A stretch of DNA of 54,487 bases from an uncultured Lachnospiraceae bacterium. GTDB lineage: Bacteria > Bacillota > Clostridia > Lachnospirales > Lachnospiraceae. Below the pieces are notes generated by a model. The model worked only from the letters and a program-made list of their open reading frames with translations. It was not told where the DNA came from and ran no database searches. Numbering within the stretch: the stretch's first letter is position 1; each line of letters begins with the position of its first letter. The stretch lies in assembly GCA_910580015.1 (NCBI GenBank), contig CAJTVT010000017.1, forward strand, positions 1-54,487, in the 5' to 3' direction. Made by a program: the position numbers and the translations under genes. This document shows positions 33,337 to 42,722 of this stretch, piece by piece.

Positions 33337-33408
33337 CCAAAATTTCTTCCACTGCTCCAGAATAGGCCCAAGAATGTGAGAAATTTGTAAATTTCCGCAG
33401 AATATTTC

Positions 33409-33437
33409 TTTACTTTTGAAACATAATGTGCTATCCT
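33409..33437 (+). promoter_or_regulatory. cold-shock gene promoter
   Basis: TTTACT (33409-33414) and TATCCT (33432-33437) with 17-base spacing, 49 bases before the ATG. Confidence 0.5.
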
Positions 33438-33485
33438 AGTCATATGTCACAAGGTTGGCATATATTATATATTGGAGGTACTGAC

Positions 33486-33686
33486 ATGCAAGGTACAGTA
33501 AAGTGGTTTAACAATCAAAAGGGATATGGATTCATTTCTGATGAGGATGGAAACGACGTGTTTGTTCATTATTCCGGATTAAATATGGAAGGTTTCAAGT
33601 CCTTAGAAGAAGGCGCTACTGTTGAATTCGATGTAACGGAAGGTTCCAAAGGTCCTCAGGCTGTCAATGTAACTGTAGTCCGCTAA
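33486..33686 (+). CDS. cold-shock domain protein
   Basis: Encodes 66 residues, the full length of a CspA-type single OB fold. RNP1 (KGYGFISDE) and RNP2 (DVFVHYSGL) are intact, after the family start MQGTVKWFNNQ. It binds single-stranded RNA and DNA and melts mRNA structure. The start is ATG 33486, with GGAGG upstream; the longer frame from 33426 overlaps the promoter region. It is a single-gene transcript with its own promoter and a strong terminator. Confidence 0.97.
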   Translation: MQGTVKWFNNQKGYGFISDEDGNDVFVHYSGLNMEGFKSLEEGATVEFDVTEGSKGPQAVNVTVVR

Positions 33687-33776
33687 TCTCATCAGGTTCT
33701 CAATGTACCTTTGTCTGAATATAGAATTTCGATTTTTTATTAAGATTAAGATATATGATGAAACGAAGGTGATTAC

Positions 33777-33802
33777 AAAAAGCTGCTCATGGCAGCTTTT
33801 TT
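33777..33802 (+). terminator. cold-shock gene terminator
   Basis: AAAAAGCTGC pairing GCAGCTTTTTT with a 5-base loop and a T tract, 91 bases after the stop. Confidence 0.88.
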
Positions 33803-33827
33803 GTTATGTTTCTAAAATGTTTTCCTT

Positions 33828-34280
33828 TTATCTAGTATTTCTCTTTATAAATACAATGATTCCTCCTAAGAAGATACACAGATCCGACACATTAAAGATT
33901 ATTCTATTTAACCATTTTAGCGGTGTCTGAAAGCTAAAATAATCTACCACATACCCCCTTACAGCCCTGTCATACAGGTTGCTGGCTCCTCCTCCCAGCA
34001 GAAAGCTTAACCCCCAAAGAAGGCCAGATGCATGTTTCTTTTGTAGGAGGATACACCAACAAATTGCCAGGCTCAATATAAGGCTGGCACCTAGTATCTT
34101 GACTAATCCCAAATGTTTCTCCAAAAAATTAAATGCAATGCCATGATTATGATACTTTCTTAGAACAATCTTTCCCTTACAGATCGGTTTTCTCTCCCCC
34201 CATGCTAAACGTTCCTCCATATGCTTTTTTAATAAAATATCCCCAGCTGCAATGGAAACTGTCAAAATTGCATATTTCAT
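33828..34280 (-). CDS. lspA: signal peptidase II (lipoprotein signal peptidase)
   Basis: Encodes 150 residues from ATG 34280 (AAAGGAG six bases upstream; the frame is open 27 codons further). Four membrane helices. The catalytic Asp pair is present as Asp113 in NLYDRAVRGYVVDYF and Asp133 in FNVSDLCIFLGG, with the conserved Asn130. It is a divergent member: NVSD replaces the usual NxAD, and the loop between helices is altered. A second, canonical lspA may exist elsewhere. It is 58 bases after the S8 protease gene. Confidence 0.88.
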   Translation of the reverse strand: MKYAILTVSIAAGDILLKKHMEERLAWGERKPICKGKIVLRKYHNHGIAFNFLEKHLGLVKILGASLILSLAICWCILLQKKHASGLLWGLSFLLGGGASNLYDRAVRGYVVDYFSFQTPLKWLNRIIFNVSDLCIFLGGIIVFIKRNTR

Positions 34281-34338
34281 CTGCTGCTCCTTTCTGTTCA
34301 CTTCACATCTTCTTATGTTAATAGCGCCTGAATCATTC

Positions 34339-36021
34339 CTAACGAATCCGAAATTCATCAAACGCCCGGTATAAATTCAATCTCCCCCAGCCATATGACC
34401 GATCTGGATATATACGCCTGGGATCCCGTTCTGCGCTGCGCTCCAACATATTTTTAATGTCTATGGCTGTGATGGAAGAATAATTTCCTCGGACAATTCC
34501 CCACTCCATCATAAGTGCCACAGCCCCTGTGGTAACCGCTGAAGCCGCGCTTGTGCCGCTCCTTGTGACAAACATATTTCCTGGCGCGGCTCCATATACT
34601 TCCACTCCTGGTGCTACAAAATTTGGTTTTAAAGTGCCATTGGCTGCAAATCCCCTTCCTGATCTCAGATAAATACTGTTATCTTTCACATTATAAGCCC
34701 CTACCGTCATTGGCACAACAGCCCCAGAGGGCACTGTGATGGTTGTATCAGGATTGGAACGTACAAAAAAGATCTCCCCAGTGAGAAAATCCTCCAGAGG
34801 CAGCCACATATGGAAGAAATGTCCGATCTCCCCTTCCTGATAAACCCGAATATTCCACAATCCCTGCGTAGGCTTACTAAATCGAATAAAAATCACCTGG
34901 GATCCATCCAAAATTCCTAATATTCGGTAATCTACAGACACCTTTGTGTCTTCAAATAAGAAACTGTACTCTCTGCCTCCAGACAAAATATATTCACTGG
35001 GCATCCGCTCCCCTGTGGGAGAAATAATATCTACCAAAAATCGCTGTGGGGTCTGCGCCCACATTTCAACATAAAATCCCTGCACTTCGGGTCCTACATT
35101 GATTTCCACATTCCGAACAGTTTCCTCCTCTTCCAGTTCCCCAAAATAATGATGGCGGGAATTGCCTTCATTTCCTGCTGCTATTACCACGGCATGCTGA
35201 TTCCTCAATGCCATAAAATTCAGCATGGTTGACAGCGGATTGATTCCTGTATGTCCTCCCAGGTCCGTACCTAGCCCTACGCAGATCACCAGGGGCATAT
35301 GGCGTTCTTGGGCCAGGAGACTTAAGTATTTCACCCCTGCCATAATATCGTTCTCTTGATAGGCAGTGGCATCTGGATTGATAAAATAGAACTCTTTTAA
35401 ATACTCCTTTGCTGGCTTCAGCTTTACCATAGCAATTTTGGCATAAGGAGCTGCCCCACTAAAATTTCTTTCTGGTATTTCACTCCCAGCAGCCACACTT
35501 GCCATATACGTCCCATGACCATCCTCATCTGTAACTGGAACCATTTCTTTCGGATTCCCTGAATTTAATGCACGATTAATCTGATCGTCTCTGTACTCCG
35601 TTCCGTATACAAATCCCTTGGGTGGTGTTCCGCTTCGATCCGTCTGATCCCATATGGCCATGATCCGAGTGCTCCCATCACTATTTCGAAACACCTGATT
35701 CTCATAGTCAATGCCAGAATCCAGAAAACCAACTAATACGCCTTGCCCCCTCAAGCCCAACGTGGGCTGATTCTGAAGTCTCAAAATTCCGCTTACCTCA
35801 AGAGCACTTTCATCCATCGGAGCATAACACCCCGGAATTGCATTATAGCTGTAGTTGTTAATACTCAAAGGTGGATTTCCCTCTCTTGGAATATACACAA
35901 TATCAAACGTCGAATCCAAATTTTGCACACAACAATTTAATGGCTCACCTCTGCTTTCCAGAATATATTCTTTAATAAAATCATAATAATCATTTGAATA
36001 GACAGCTTCTTCACAATCCAT
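34339..36021 (-). CDS. S8-family serine protease, Csp/subtilisin-like
   Basis: Encodes 560 residues. The catalytic triad is visible: Asp in LVGFLDSGIDYENQVF, His in DEDGHGTYMASVAAGS, Ser in RSGTSAASAVTTGAVALMM, plus the oxyanion Asn in AAGNEGN. An insert of about 130 residues between Asn and Ser reads as a jelly-roll beta domain, as in Clostridial CspB-type germination proteases. There is no signal peptide; a prosegment of about 85 residues precedes the core. In related spore formers such proteases cleave pro-SleC, but the role here is not shown. The lspA gene follows. Confidence 0.92.
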   Translation of the reverse strand: MDCEEAVYSNDYYDFIKEYILESRGEPLNCCVQNLDSTFDIVYIPREGNPPLSINNYSYNAIPGCYAPMDESALEVSGILRLQNQPTLGLRGQGVLVGFLDSGIDYENQVFRNSDGSTRIMAIWDQTDRSGTPPKGFVYGTEYRDDQINRALNSGNPKEMVPVTDEDGHGTYMASVAAGSEIPERNFSGAAPYAKIAMVKLKPAKEYLKEFYFINPDATAYQENDIMAGVKYLSLLAQERHMPLVICVGLGTDLGGHTGINPLSTMLNFMALRNQHAVVIAAGNEGNSRHHYFGELEEEETVRNVEINVGPEVQGFYVEMWAQTPQRFLVDIISPTGERMPSEYILSGGREYSFLFEDTKVSVDYRILGILDGSQVIFIRFSKPTQGLWNIRVYQEGEIGHFFHMWLPLEDFLTGEIFFVRSNPDTTITVPSGAVVPMTVGAYNVKDNSIYLRSGRGFAANGTLKPNFVAPGVEVYGAAPGNMFVTRSGTSAASAVTTGAVALMMEWGIVRGNYSSITAIDIKNMLERSAERDPRRIYPDRSYGWGRLNLYRAFDEFRIR

Positions 36022-36124
36022 ACGACTACCTTTTTCTTTTTTATCAGCATATGCCCGAATCGATTAATACATGAACACAATTGCTTATTTGGGGAAATCT
36101 CTAGAGAACTCCGCCGACTATCAC

Positions 36125-36187
36125 AGAATGAGAAAGGACCACAGCGCTGATAATCTTTCTTCCTTGCGCCATAGTCCTGATCGCTTT
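36125..36187 (-). terminator. possible terminator after the ClpX-like gene
   Basis: Imperfect long inverted repeat (outer GAGAAAG with CTTTCTC, inner GGAC...GCGC with GCGC...GTCC) directly after the stop of the ClpX-like gene. The T tract is poor. Confidence 0.45.
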
Positions 36188-36188
36188 C

Positions 36189-37601
36189 TCAGCCCCGCAT
36201 AGAAATCACAGGACCTCCTCTATTTTCAATATAATCCTCTGTAATCGTTACCATTCCAATATTGTCGTCCTTTGGAATTTCATACATAATATCCAACATA
36301 AATTCTTCAATAATCGCCCGCAGAGCCCGCGCACCTACATCCTTCTTCTTAGCCTTTTTTGCGATGGCATGGAGGGCATTTGTCTCAAATTCTAACTTCA
36401 CTTCATCCATCGAAAGCAACTTCTGATACTGTTTAACAATAGCACTCTTTGGCTCTGTGAGAATCCGCACCAACATATCTTCAGTCAGTGCATCCAGAGC
36501 AAAAATCACTGGTAACCGCCCTAAAAATTCAGGTATCATACCATACTTGCGAATATCTTCCACTTCCACTCGCTGCAAAAGATTCTCTTCTCCATCGTAT
36601 TTGTCCTTCAGATCGGCGTGAAATCCCATGGCAGACTTCTTATTCAATCGCTCCTTGATCACATCTTCCAGATCTGGGAAAGCACCTCCACAGATAAATA
36701 AAATATTCCTGGTATCTACGGTAGCAAGAGGCACCATGGCATTTTTGCTGTTGGCTCCCACTGGAACCTCAATCTGCGCCCCCTCCAAAAGCTTCAACAT
36801 CCCCTGCTGCACACTCTCACCACTGACGTCTCGCTGATTTGTGGTCTTCTTCTTGGCAATCTTGTCAATCTCATCAATAAAAATAATTCCATGCTCTGCA
36901 CGCTCCACGTCGTTGTCTGCTGCTGCGAGAAGCTTAGAAACCACGCTCTCAATATCATCCCCTATATATCCTGCTTCTGTCAGAGACGTGGCATCTGCAA
37001 TGGCAAGCGGAACATCTAAAAGCCTTGCCAAAGTCTTAACCATATAAGTCTTGCCACTACCTGTGGGCCCTAACATCAACATATTAGACTTCTCAATCTC
37101 AATACCATCCTGGTCGTTACATCTCACCCGTTTGTAATGGTTATAGACAGCCACTGACATCACTTTCTTCGCATGCTCCTGCCCAACCACATATTCATCC
37201 AGACTCGCCTTAATCTTATGAGGTGCGGGAATGGATTTAATATCCAACACTGGTTTAGGTTTCTTGTCTTCCTTTGGCTTTTTCTTCTTCAGCTTCTGGC
37301 TCTTGGGCATCATGTTCATATTCTGAAGATCGGACAAATTTATCATGCTAATATTAGGCATATTTCCAAAATTTCCCATATCACCTATCGGAAATCCTGT
37401 ATGATTCATCGTATCAAAGGTCTTTTGCATACAATCGAAACAAATAGAGACACTATTGGGAATCTGAATCATCTTTCCAGCCTTACTCTCTGGCCGGCGG
37501 CAAATATAACAAATATCCTCAAATCCCTCTTCCTGATGTTCCTCCTTGTCTCCTGTTTCTTCCCAGAGATCTGTATCTTCAAATTTTTCTTTGTCACTCA
37601 T
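36189..37601 (-). CDS. ClpX-like AAA+ unfoldase with long linker (second-type ClpX)
   Basis: Encodes 470 residues. A charged N-terminal extension is followed by a four-Cys zinc finger (Cys31, Cys34, Cys54, Cys57), a linker of about 65 residues rich in Met, Asn and Lys, then a AAA+ module: Walker A GPTGSGKT (178-185), Walker B IIFIDEID (239-246), a MGF at 325-327 where ClpX has the ClpP-binding IGF loop, and the sensor region PEFLGRLPV. ClpX recognises tagged proteins and feeds ClpP. No clpP is nearby, and the extension and linker are not typical of housekeeping ClpX. AAAGGAG precedes the ATG. Confidence 0.85.
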   Translation of the reverse strand: MSDKEKFEDTDLWEETGDKEEHQEEGFEDICYICRRPESKAGKMIQIPNSVSICFDCMQKTFDTMNHTGFPIGDMGNFGNMPNISMINLSDLQNMNMMPKSQKLKKKKPKEDKKPKPVLDIKSIPAPHKIKASLDEYVVGQEHAKKVMSVAVYNHYKRVRCNDQDGIEIEKSNMLMLGPTGSGKTYMVKTLARLLDVPLAIADATSLTEAGYIGDDIESVVSKLLAAADNDVERAEHGIIFIDEIDKIAKKKTTNQRDVSGESVQQGMLKLLEGAQIEVPVGANSKNAMVPLATVDTRNILFICGGAFPDLEDVIKERLNKKSAMGFHADLKDKYDGEENLLQRVEVEDIRKYGMIPEFLGRLPVIFALDALTEDMLVRILTEPKSAIVKQYQKLLSMDEVKLEFETNALHAIAKKAKKKDVGARALRAIIEEFMLDIMYEIPKDDNIGMVTITEDYIENRGGPVISMRG

Positions 37602-37703
37602 CCTAATTCTCCTTTTTCTATTTCGGTTTTCAGCCGAAATCTGGTATTATTATAATTCAACGTAGAAAATATCACAACCAATTTTTCAATTGTTTTGAAA
37701 AAT

Positions 37704-38705
37704 TTAAGATTCATAAAAATAATTGTACCCGCAAAAAAGTTGATTCACGGGGTCATAATAGACTCCAATTGTCATATCTCCCTGAACCAGCAGTAAAATC
37801 ATATCTTTTAATTCTACTACCTGATAGGAATAATGCAAATCCACTTCCTCTATTTGGTCGTTCTCAGATTTGCTCATACCCCAAGTTTCCCTTAAATTTC
37901 TCATTTTCTGTACAAGTTCTTCCTCATTGCCCTGGCCCTGCATGATATAGTCCAACAGATAAAAACTTCGAAGATACGCGTTTTCATACGTTCCATCATC
38001 CATGTAATAGGATGGGGCTGACAAGTATTTCAATTCTGTCATATACGTTACATACTCTTCCAAGGGATTTTCATTCTCTTCTAATATCCCAACCATTTTC
38101 TCCTTGCCATCTTTCCATTCCTGCAATTCTCGGCGATCCTCTGGCGCATACTCCACGCAGATAAAGCTGATCACACTCCAATCTCCGCAGGCAATTTTTA
38201 CCTGATACGTCTCTCCTCCCAATTCCAAAATCTCCTGATAAAAGTAAATATTTCCATGAGAAGTGTTTTCTTTTACTACCATATGGTTCAAAATATGTTT
38301 GTGACTCTGCTCAAACCATGCAAAAACCTCCTCCGCTTCCACCTGTGCTTCGTATGCGATCAGTTGACCAAAATACCAATCCGCAGCATACATCTGGGAT
38401 TCTTTGGACACTTCTGGATATTTCTCCTCATATTGCCCATCAAACAACTCCTCCTGAAGAAAATCGGGTACTCCACTTTTTAATTTTGTTTCGTTCTTTG
38501 CATAGTAATTCCAGGGAAAAATTTCAATATCATCCTCGATTTTACCATAAAAAATATTGGAACCTACATTTTCATATTCTGCTCTTTCTGGAATACTCTC
38601 ATTTTTCAGAATCTTTCTGCCACTCTCCACAATTCCCAAATAGCCTAGCAATAAAATAATCATGGCACACAAAAGGGTCAAAAGCATGGATTTTAAATTA
38701 CGCAA
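37704..38705 (-). CDS. membrane-anchored protein linked to a two-component system
   Basis: Encodes 333 residues with a TTG start behind GGGGGAAAAG, overlapping the end of the histidine kinase gene by eight bases. One N-terminal helix (MLLTLLCAMIILLLGYLGI) leaves about 300 acidic residues outside the membrane, rich in Glu and Tyr (VEAEEVFAWFEQSHKHI, FICVEYAPEDRRELQEWKDG). I do not recognise the fold. Translational coupling to the kinase implies it is either the extracytoplasmic partner of the sensor or the main output of the system. No Cys pairs or lipobox are present. Confidence 0.8.
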   Translation of the reverse strand: MRNLKSMLLTLLCAMIILLLGYLGIVESGRKILKNESIPERAEYENVGSNIFYGKIEDDIEIFPWNYYAKNETKLKSGVPDFLQEELFDGQYEEKYPEVSKESQMYAADWYFGQLIAYEAQVEAEEVFAWFEQSHKHILNHMVVKENTSHGNIYFYQEILELGGETYQVKIACGDWSVISFICVEYAPEDRRELQEWKDGKEKMVGILEENENPLEEYVTYMTELKYLSAPSYYMDDGTYENAYLRSFYLLDYIMQGQGNEEELVQKMRNLRETWGMSKSENDQIEEVDLHYSYQVVELKDMILLLVQGDMTIGVYYDPVNQLFCGYNYFYES

Positions 38706-40107
38706 TTGCTTTTCCCCCTTTCATTCGGATGAAAACACAGGTCCCTTCCCCAAGCTGGCTTTCAAATCGCATTACCCCTCGATGAGTGGAGACAATTTCT
38801 GCACACAAAGCAAGCCCCAATCCTGCTCCTCCGTTGGCTCGTCCCCTCACTTTGTCCACCATATAGAATGCCTGCGTAATCTTATCAATTTCCTCTTTCG
38901 GTATTCCGACCCCCTCATCTATCACCTGGATACAAAAGAGTTCTTCCTCAAATCGTCCCAGTACCTGAATCAAGCCGCCCTCCTGTGAAGCTTTCATGGC
39001 ATTGTCCACCAGATTATAAAGTAACGATTTAAACAATTCCCGATCCACCCATAACATACCTTCTTCTGATTCACAATACAATGAAATATTATGTTTGTCT
39101 GCAACCACCTTTAGAGAGGTCCCAATCTCAGTAAACAACTTAGCCATATCCTCCTGCTGCCACTCTAATTTTGCCTCGCCAACCGTAATCAACTCCATCA
39201 ACTTCCCGGAGAGAGTACGCATCCGCGATGCCTCCTCTTTGATAATACCAGCGTACTCAATTCTGCTCTCATCTGAGATCTCCTTTTTAATTTGAAGCAA
39301 ATCTGAAAAACCCAAAATAGAAGTCAAAGGCGTCTTCATCTCATGGGACAGATTATCAATAAAATGTTTCCGATCCTCTGCCACATCCTCCAATGCCCTT
39401 ACATTGGTTTCCACAGCTTCCGCCATAATATTCATATTTCGTGCAAGCTCTGACAATTCATCATGTCCTCGCTCTCGAATGCGTTTCTGATAATTGCCCT
39501 GGGCAATTTCTCTGGTTCCTTCATTCAGCCTTTTTAATGGAATCAACAGCAATTTGACCACCACAATCAAGATCAACGCCATACCCATGGCACAGGACAT
39601 GCTGATAACCTGGATTTGGCGTAACATATTCTCGTATGTTTCCATCACATCGCCAATGTAATTTTCAGTAATCACATAATATTTCTTTCCCTCGATACTT
39701 TCTGCCGAAGCTGCATAAAGCTGGTCATCCTGTACCTGCATATGGGACGTTTCGCTGCTCTTGACCGCATCGATCAGAGTCTTTGGTATTCCCATTTTTT
39801 TATTCGCATAGACCTGCTGATTCTCTCCGTCAAAAAAGGCAACCCCCTTTTTACTGGTCCCAAAGGTATCTACCATAAATGCCAACAGTGTAGATTCATC
39901 CAGCACAACCGCATTTGCACGCAGACGTTCCGTGAGCATCATACTTTTGAAACTGGTAATCAAAAATTCATGCTCACTGTACACACTCTGCTTCCTCTGT
40001 TCCAGCGCCAGAGAAAAACTATTTTTTAATAGCAAAATACTGGTAATGCTTACCGCCAGCATCACCAGTATCAAAGTATATAAAAATATTTTCTGCCAAA
40101 GTTTCAT
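38698..40107 (-). CDS. sensor histidine kinase
   Basis: Encodes 469 residues. Two membrane helices (about 8-28 and 165-187) flank a sensor of about 135 residues outside the cell, followed by HAMP, the phospho-acceptor FIDNLSHEMKTPLTSILGFS (His), and an ATPase domain with NLVDNAMKAS (N box), VIDEGVGIPKEE (G1) and GGAGLGLALCAEIVSTHRG (G2). It starts 3 bases after the response regulator stop, with AAGGAG. It should phosphorylate that regulator. The ligand is unknown. Confidence 0.94.
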   Translation of the reverse strand: MKLWQKIFLYTLILVMLAVSITSILLLKNSFSLALEQRKQSVYSEHEFLITSFKSMMLTERLRANAVVLDESTLLAFMVDTFGTSKKGVAFFDGENQQVYANKKMGIPKTLIDAVKSSETSHMQVQDDQLYAASAESIEGKKYYVITENYIGDVMETYENMLRQIQVISMSCAMGMALILIVVVKLLLIPLKRLNEGTREIAQGNYQKRIRERGHDELSELARNMNIMAEAVETNVRALEDVAEDRKHFIDNLSHEMKTPLTSILGFSDLLQIKKEISDESRIEYAGIIKEEASRMRTLSGKLMELITVGEAKLEWQQEDMAKLFTEIGTSLKVVADKHNISLYCESEEGMLWVDRELFKSLLYNLVDNAMKASQEGGLIQVLGRFEEELFCIQVIDEGVGIPKEEIDKITQAFYMVDKVRGRANGGAGLGLALCAEIVSTHRGVMRFESQLGEGTCVFIRMKGGKAIA

Positions 40108-40110
40108 GTA

Positions 40111-40773
40111 CTACTCCTTCGCACTTTCCAAACGGTAACCCAACTTTGGAATTGTCACCAGCCTGTCCTTCAAATTAAGCTTTTTACGTAACTGCTGAAT
40201 ATGAATATCAATGGTCCGGCTCTCCCCCTCATATTCAAATCCCCAGACTGCGGCTAGAAGACGGTCCCTGGAAATGGCTACATCCTTATGTTGAATAAAA
40301 AAGACCAGCACTTCAAATTCCTTGGGCGTCAAATACACTTCCTCTCCACAACATTTACAGGTATGCTCCTCCACATTTACAGAGATATCACCGTAGTGAT
40401 ACACCCGCTCTGTCCGCTTTACCCGACGAAGTATCACCTCAATCCTAGCTAGCAACTCCATAGCCTCAAAAGGTTTCACAATATAATCTTCTGCACCTAG
40501 CCGCAGTCCCCGCACTTTATCCGTTAATTCCTGCTTTGCTGTTATGAATATTACTGGGGATTCTGTGTTTGTGCGCTTTTTCATAATCTCAAAACCACTC
40601 ATATCTGGCAGCATCACATCTAATAAAATCAGGTCATAATTTGTTCGTTCTATTTTCTCAAATGCCTCTGAACCATTGCTACACACTTCACTGTCATAAC
40701 CACCGATGGCAACGGTTGCCTCCATCAACTTTGCAATATTCGGATCATCCTCTACGATTAAAATCTTTATCAT
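40111..40773 (-). CDS. OmpR/PhoB-family response regulator
   Basis: Encodes 220 residues from ATG 40773 (AAGGAAG upstream; the frame extends 21 codons further). The receiver has the acidic pair in KILIVEDDPN, phospho-acceptor Asp in DLILLDVMLPDMSG, Thr in VIFITAKQE and Lys in YIVKPFEAMEL. The C-terminal winged helix ends in RTIDIHIQQLRKKLN. It is the first gene of the regulator-kinase-membrane protein operon. Direct repeats of the kind bound by this family lie upstream of its own promoter. Confidence 0.95.
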   Translation of the reverse strand: MIKILIVEDDPNIAKLMEATVAIGGYDSEVCSNGSEAFEKIERTNYDLILLDVMLPDMSGFEIMKKRTNTESPVIFITAKQELTDKVRGLRLGAEDYIVKPFEAMELLARIEVILRRVKRTERVYHYGDISVNVEEHTCKCCGEEVYLTPKEFEVLVFFIQHKDVAISRDRLLAAVWGFEYEGESRTIDIHIQQLRKKLNLKDRLVTIPKLGYRLESAKE

Positions 40774-40834
40774 TTCTGTTCTTCCTTCCATGCTGTCTTC
40801 GATTTTATCATTTTTCCTTATAGTACACGTCAAC

Positions 40835-40888
40835 ATTATACCATATTTTTGTTATGTATTATGCAGTAAAATGTAAAAAAAATGTAAG
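40835..40888 (-). promoter_or_regulatory. response regulator promoter with 11-base-spaced direct repeats
   Basis: On the minus strand, CTTACA (40883-40888) and TTTACA (40872-40877) are exactly 11 bases apart, followed at 31 bases by TATAAT (40835-40840). No good -35 is present, which suits activation by an OmpR-type regulator. The spacing matches Bacillus PhoP boxes. Confidence 0.5.
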
Positions 40889-40910
40889 AGCGTATCTGAA
40901 AGAAAAACGA

Positions 40911-42404
40911 TCACCCTATGTATTTGTCAATAGATCCCGCCGTCCGCAGTAACTCATCCATACGCTCCTGCACCTGCCTAGCCTGCCTGTTGGTATCTTC
41001 ACCTAATTCCACTGCCTGCTGGGTATTAGCAGAAACTTCCTGACTAACCGCTGAGATCTGATTGATACTGTCCACAATTACATTGTTGGACTGTAAGATT
41101 TCCTCAATCTTCTGATAGATCTCTGTCACATTTTGATTGAGTTCTCCCATTCTTCCTCCGATATCGGAAAACTGCTGGTCTGCTTCACGGATCAATGTAT
41201 GCTCCTTATGAGACGTTTCCAGAACATTATCCACTGTACCCTTTGCCATATCTGCATTCTTTCGCAGCTGCTGTACAATGTTCTGAATATTCTCTGTTAA
41301 CTTCCTGGTCTCATCGGCCAATTGGCGGATTTCTTCTGCTACCACTGAAAATCCTCGACCAGCTTCTCCGGCTCTTGCGCTCTCTATCGACGCATTTAAG
41401 GCCAGCAGATTCGTCTGGCTCGATATGGAAAAAATCTGTTCGGTTATCTCATCTACAGCCTTGGCATTTTCAATCAAACTTACCACGGAGGCAACCACCT
41501 GCTCATTTGCTCTCTGCATATTGTCAGACTGTTTCTGAAGGTTATCCATCGTTTCCTGTCCTCCATCCACAGCCTCCTTAGATTGCTGCGCCAAATCTAT
41601 CATTTGATCTGACATTTCTTTCGTCCGCTGTATCATGACCTGAATATTTTCTGTCATAATGGTCTGCTTTTCTATACTTTCCGCATTGCTAGAATTGCCG
41701 TCAGAAATGCCTGACAGCGCTTGGGCCGTAGAATCTACATCACGCCCCAGGGCACGGATATATTCTCCTGCCTGAGCAGAATTTTCCTTTACCGCCTGAG
41801 CAACTTTCAACACATCCTCCAGCAACTTTGCACTGTGCTCTTTCTCCTCATTCAGACTGGAAATGCGAATGGAATTATTACGGTTGGAAATTCTTGTAGT
41901 ACCACAGAGCACGATAAGATAAATAATCACTGTAGCTCCCTGGATTAAGAGGGAGGTACTATTTAATTCTGCACCTGAATGAAGCTGCTTTTTAAATGCT
42001 GCAATGTACACAATATCCACCACATTCACCAAACTATACACTGCGCAAATCCTTAAAATCAGATTGTAATCAAAATACAAAATATATATTACTGTCAATG
42101 GAAATACCATTGCAAATACCAAGTCATTCTGTGACCCCAACAGTGCAATGGTATACACAAACATATATCCTACCATTGAGACATGCTTAAAAATCCCACT
42201 GTCCTTTTTATGCAGAAATACAGCATAATCTGCCACCATGGAAGCTAAAACGGTCAATTCCACTGCCAACAGAAATCCCAGACTGATATTGCCTTTGCTG
42301 TAATCGCTGAAATATCCGAAAAACAGGAACATATCCATGATGGTGATAATCACAAGTAAAAATTGGTTTACTGCCTTTTCCCTGTTGTAAGCCCTTTCGT
42401 CCAT
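40911..42404 (-). CDS. methyl-accepting chemotaxis-type protein with multi-span membrane sensor
   Basis: Encodes 497 residues. The first 180 residues are six membrane helices with very short loops (for example FLLVIITIMDMFLFFGYFS, YMFVYTIALLGS, GATVIIYLIVLCGTT), so there is no extracellular ligand domain. The signalling coiled coil follows, with tip SSQTNLLALNASIESARAGE. HAMP is absent. Such 6TM chemoreceptor-like proteins may sense signals within the membrane. AAAGGAG precedes the ATG. It is upstream of, and on the same strand as, the response regulator gene. Confidence 0.9.
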   Translation of the reverse strand: MDERAYNREKAVNQFLLVIITIMDMFLFFGYFSDYSKGNISLGFLLAVELTVLASMVADYAVFLHKKDSGIFKHVSMVGYMFVYTIALLGSQNDLVFAMVFPLTVIYILYFDYNLILRICAVYSLVNVVDIVYIAAFKKQLHSGAELNSTSLLIQGATVIIYLIVLCGTTRISNRNNSIRISSLNEEKEHSAKLLEDVLKVAQAVKENSAQAGEYIRALGRDVDSTAQALSGISDGNSSNAESIEKQTIMTENIQVMIQRTKEMSDQMIDLAQQSKEAVDGGQETMDNLQKQSDNMQRANEQVVASVVSLIENAKAVDEITEQIFSISSQTNLLALNASIESARAGEAGRGFSVVAEEIRQLADETRKLTENIQNIVQQLRKNADMAKGTVDNVLETSHKEHTLIREADQQFSDIGGRMGELNQNVTEIYQKIEEILQSNNVIVDSINQISAVSQEVSANTQQAVELGEDTNRQARQVQERMDELLRTAGSIDKYIG

Positions 42405-42722
42405 TTCTGTTCTCCTTTGATATATGGTAATTTATTCAAAATTATGCTACCACAATCTATAAGAATTTTCAAGAATCCTGCTCTGTATTTTTGGTGCAAA
42501 AAATGCATTTTAGAGACAAATCTATCTTTTGCATCTCTGTCACCAAATTGAGTTTCTTGACCTTTTGCATGATCTTGACTTTTCATTGGACATACTTTTA
42601 AAATCTAATTGAAGATCGATGATACATGCGTTATATTAAATAATAAATAAATTCTCGAATGCGACAGCTATATGTCATATTTGATATGTTATATTATTTT
42701 TGCAACGTAAGGAGTGGTTACC
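42405..42722. other. intergenic region between chemoreceptor and WYL regulator
   Basis: About 320 AT-rich bases without a convincing gene. A perfect palindrome CATAT-TTG-ATATG at 42676-42688, within a broader imperfect dyad, lies 35 bases before the WYL regulator ATG and may be its operator. AAGGAG is at 42709-42714. Confidence 0.45.
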
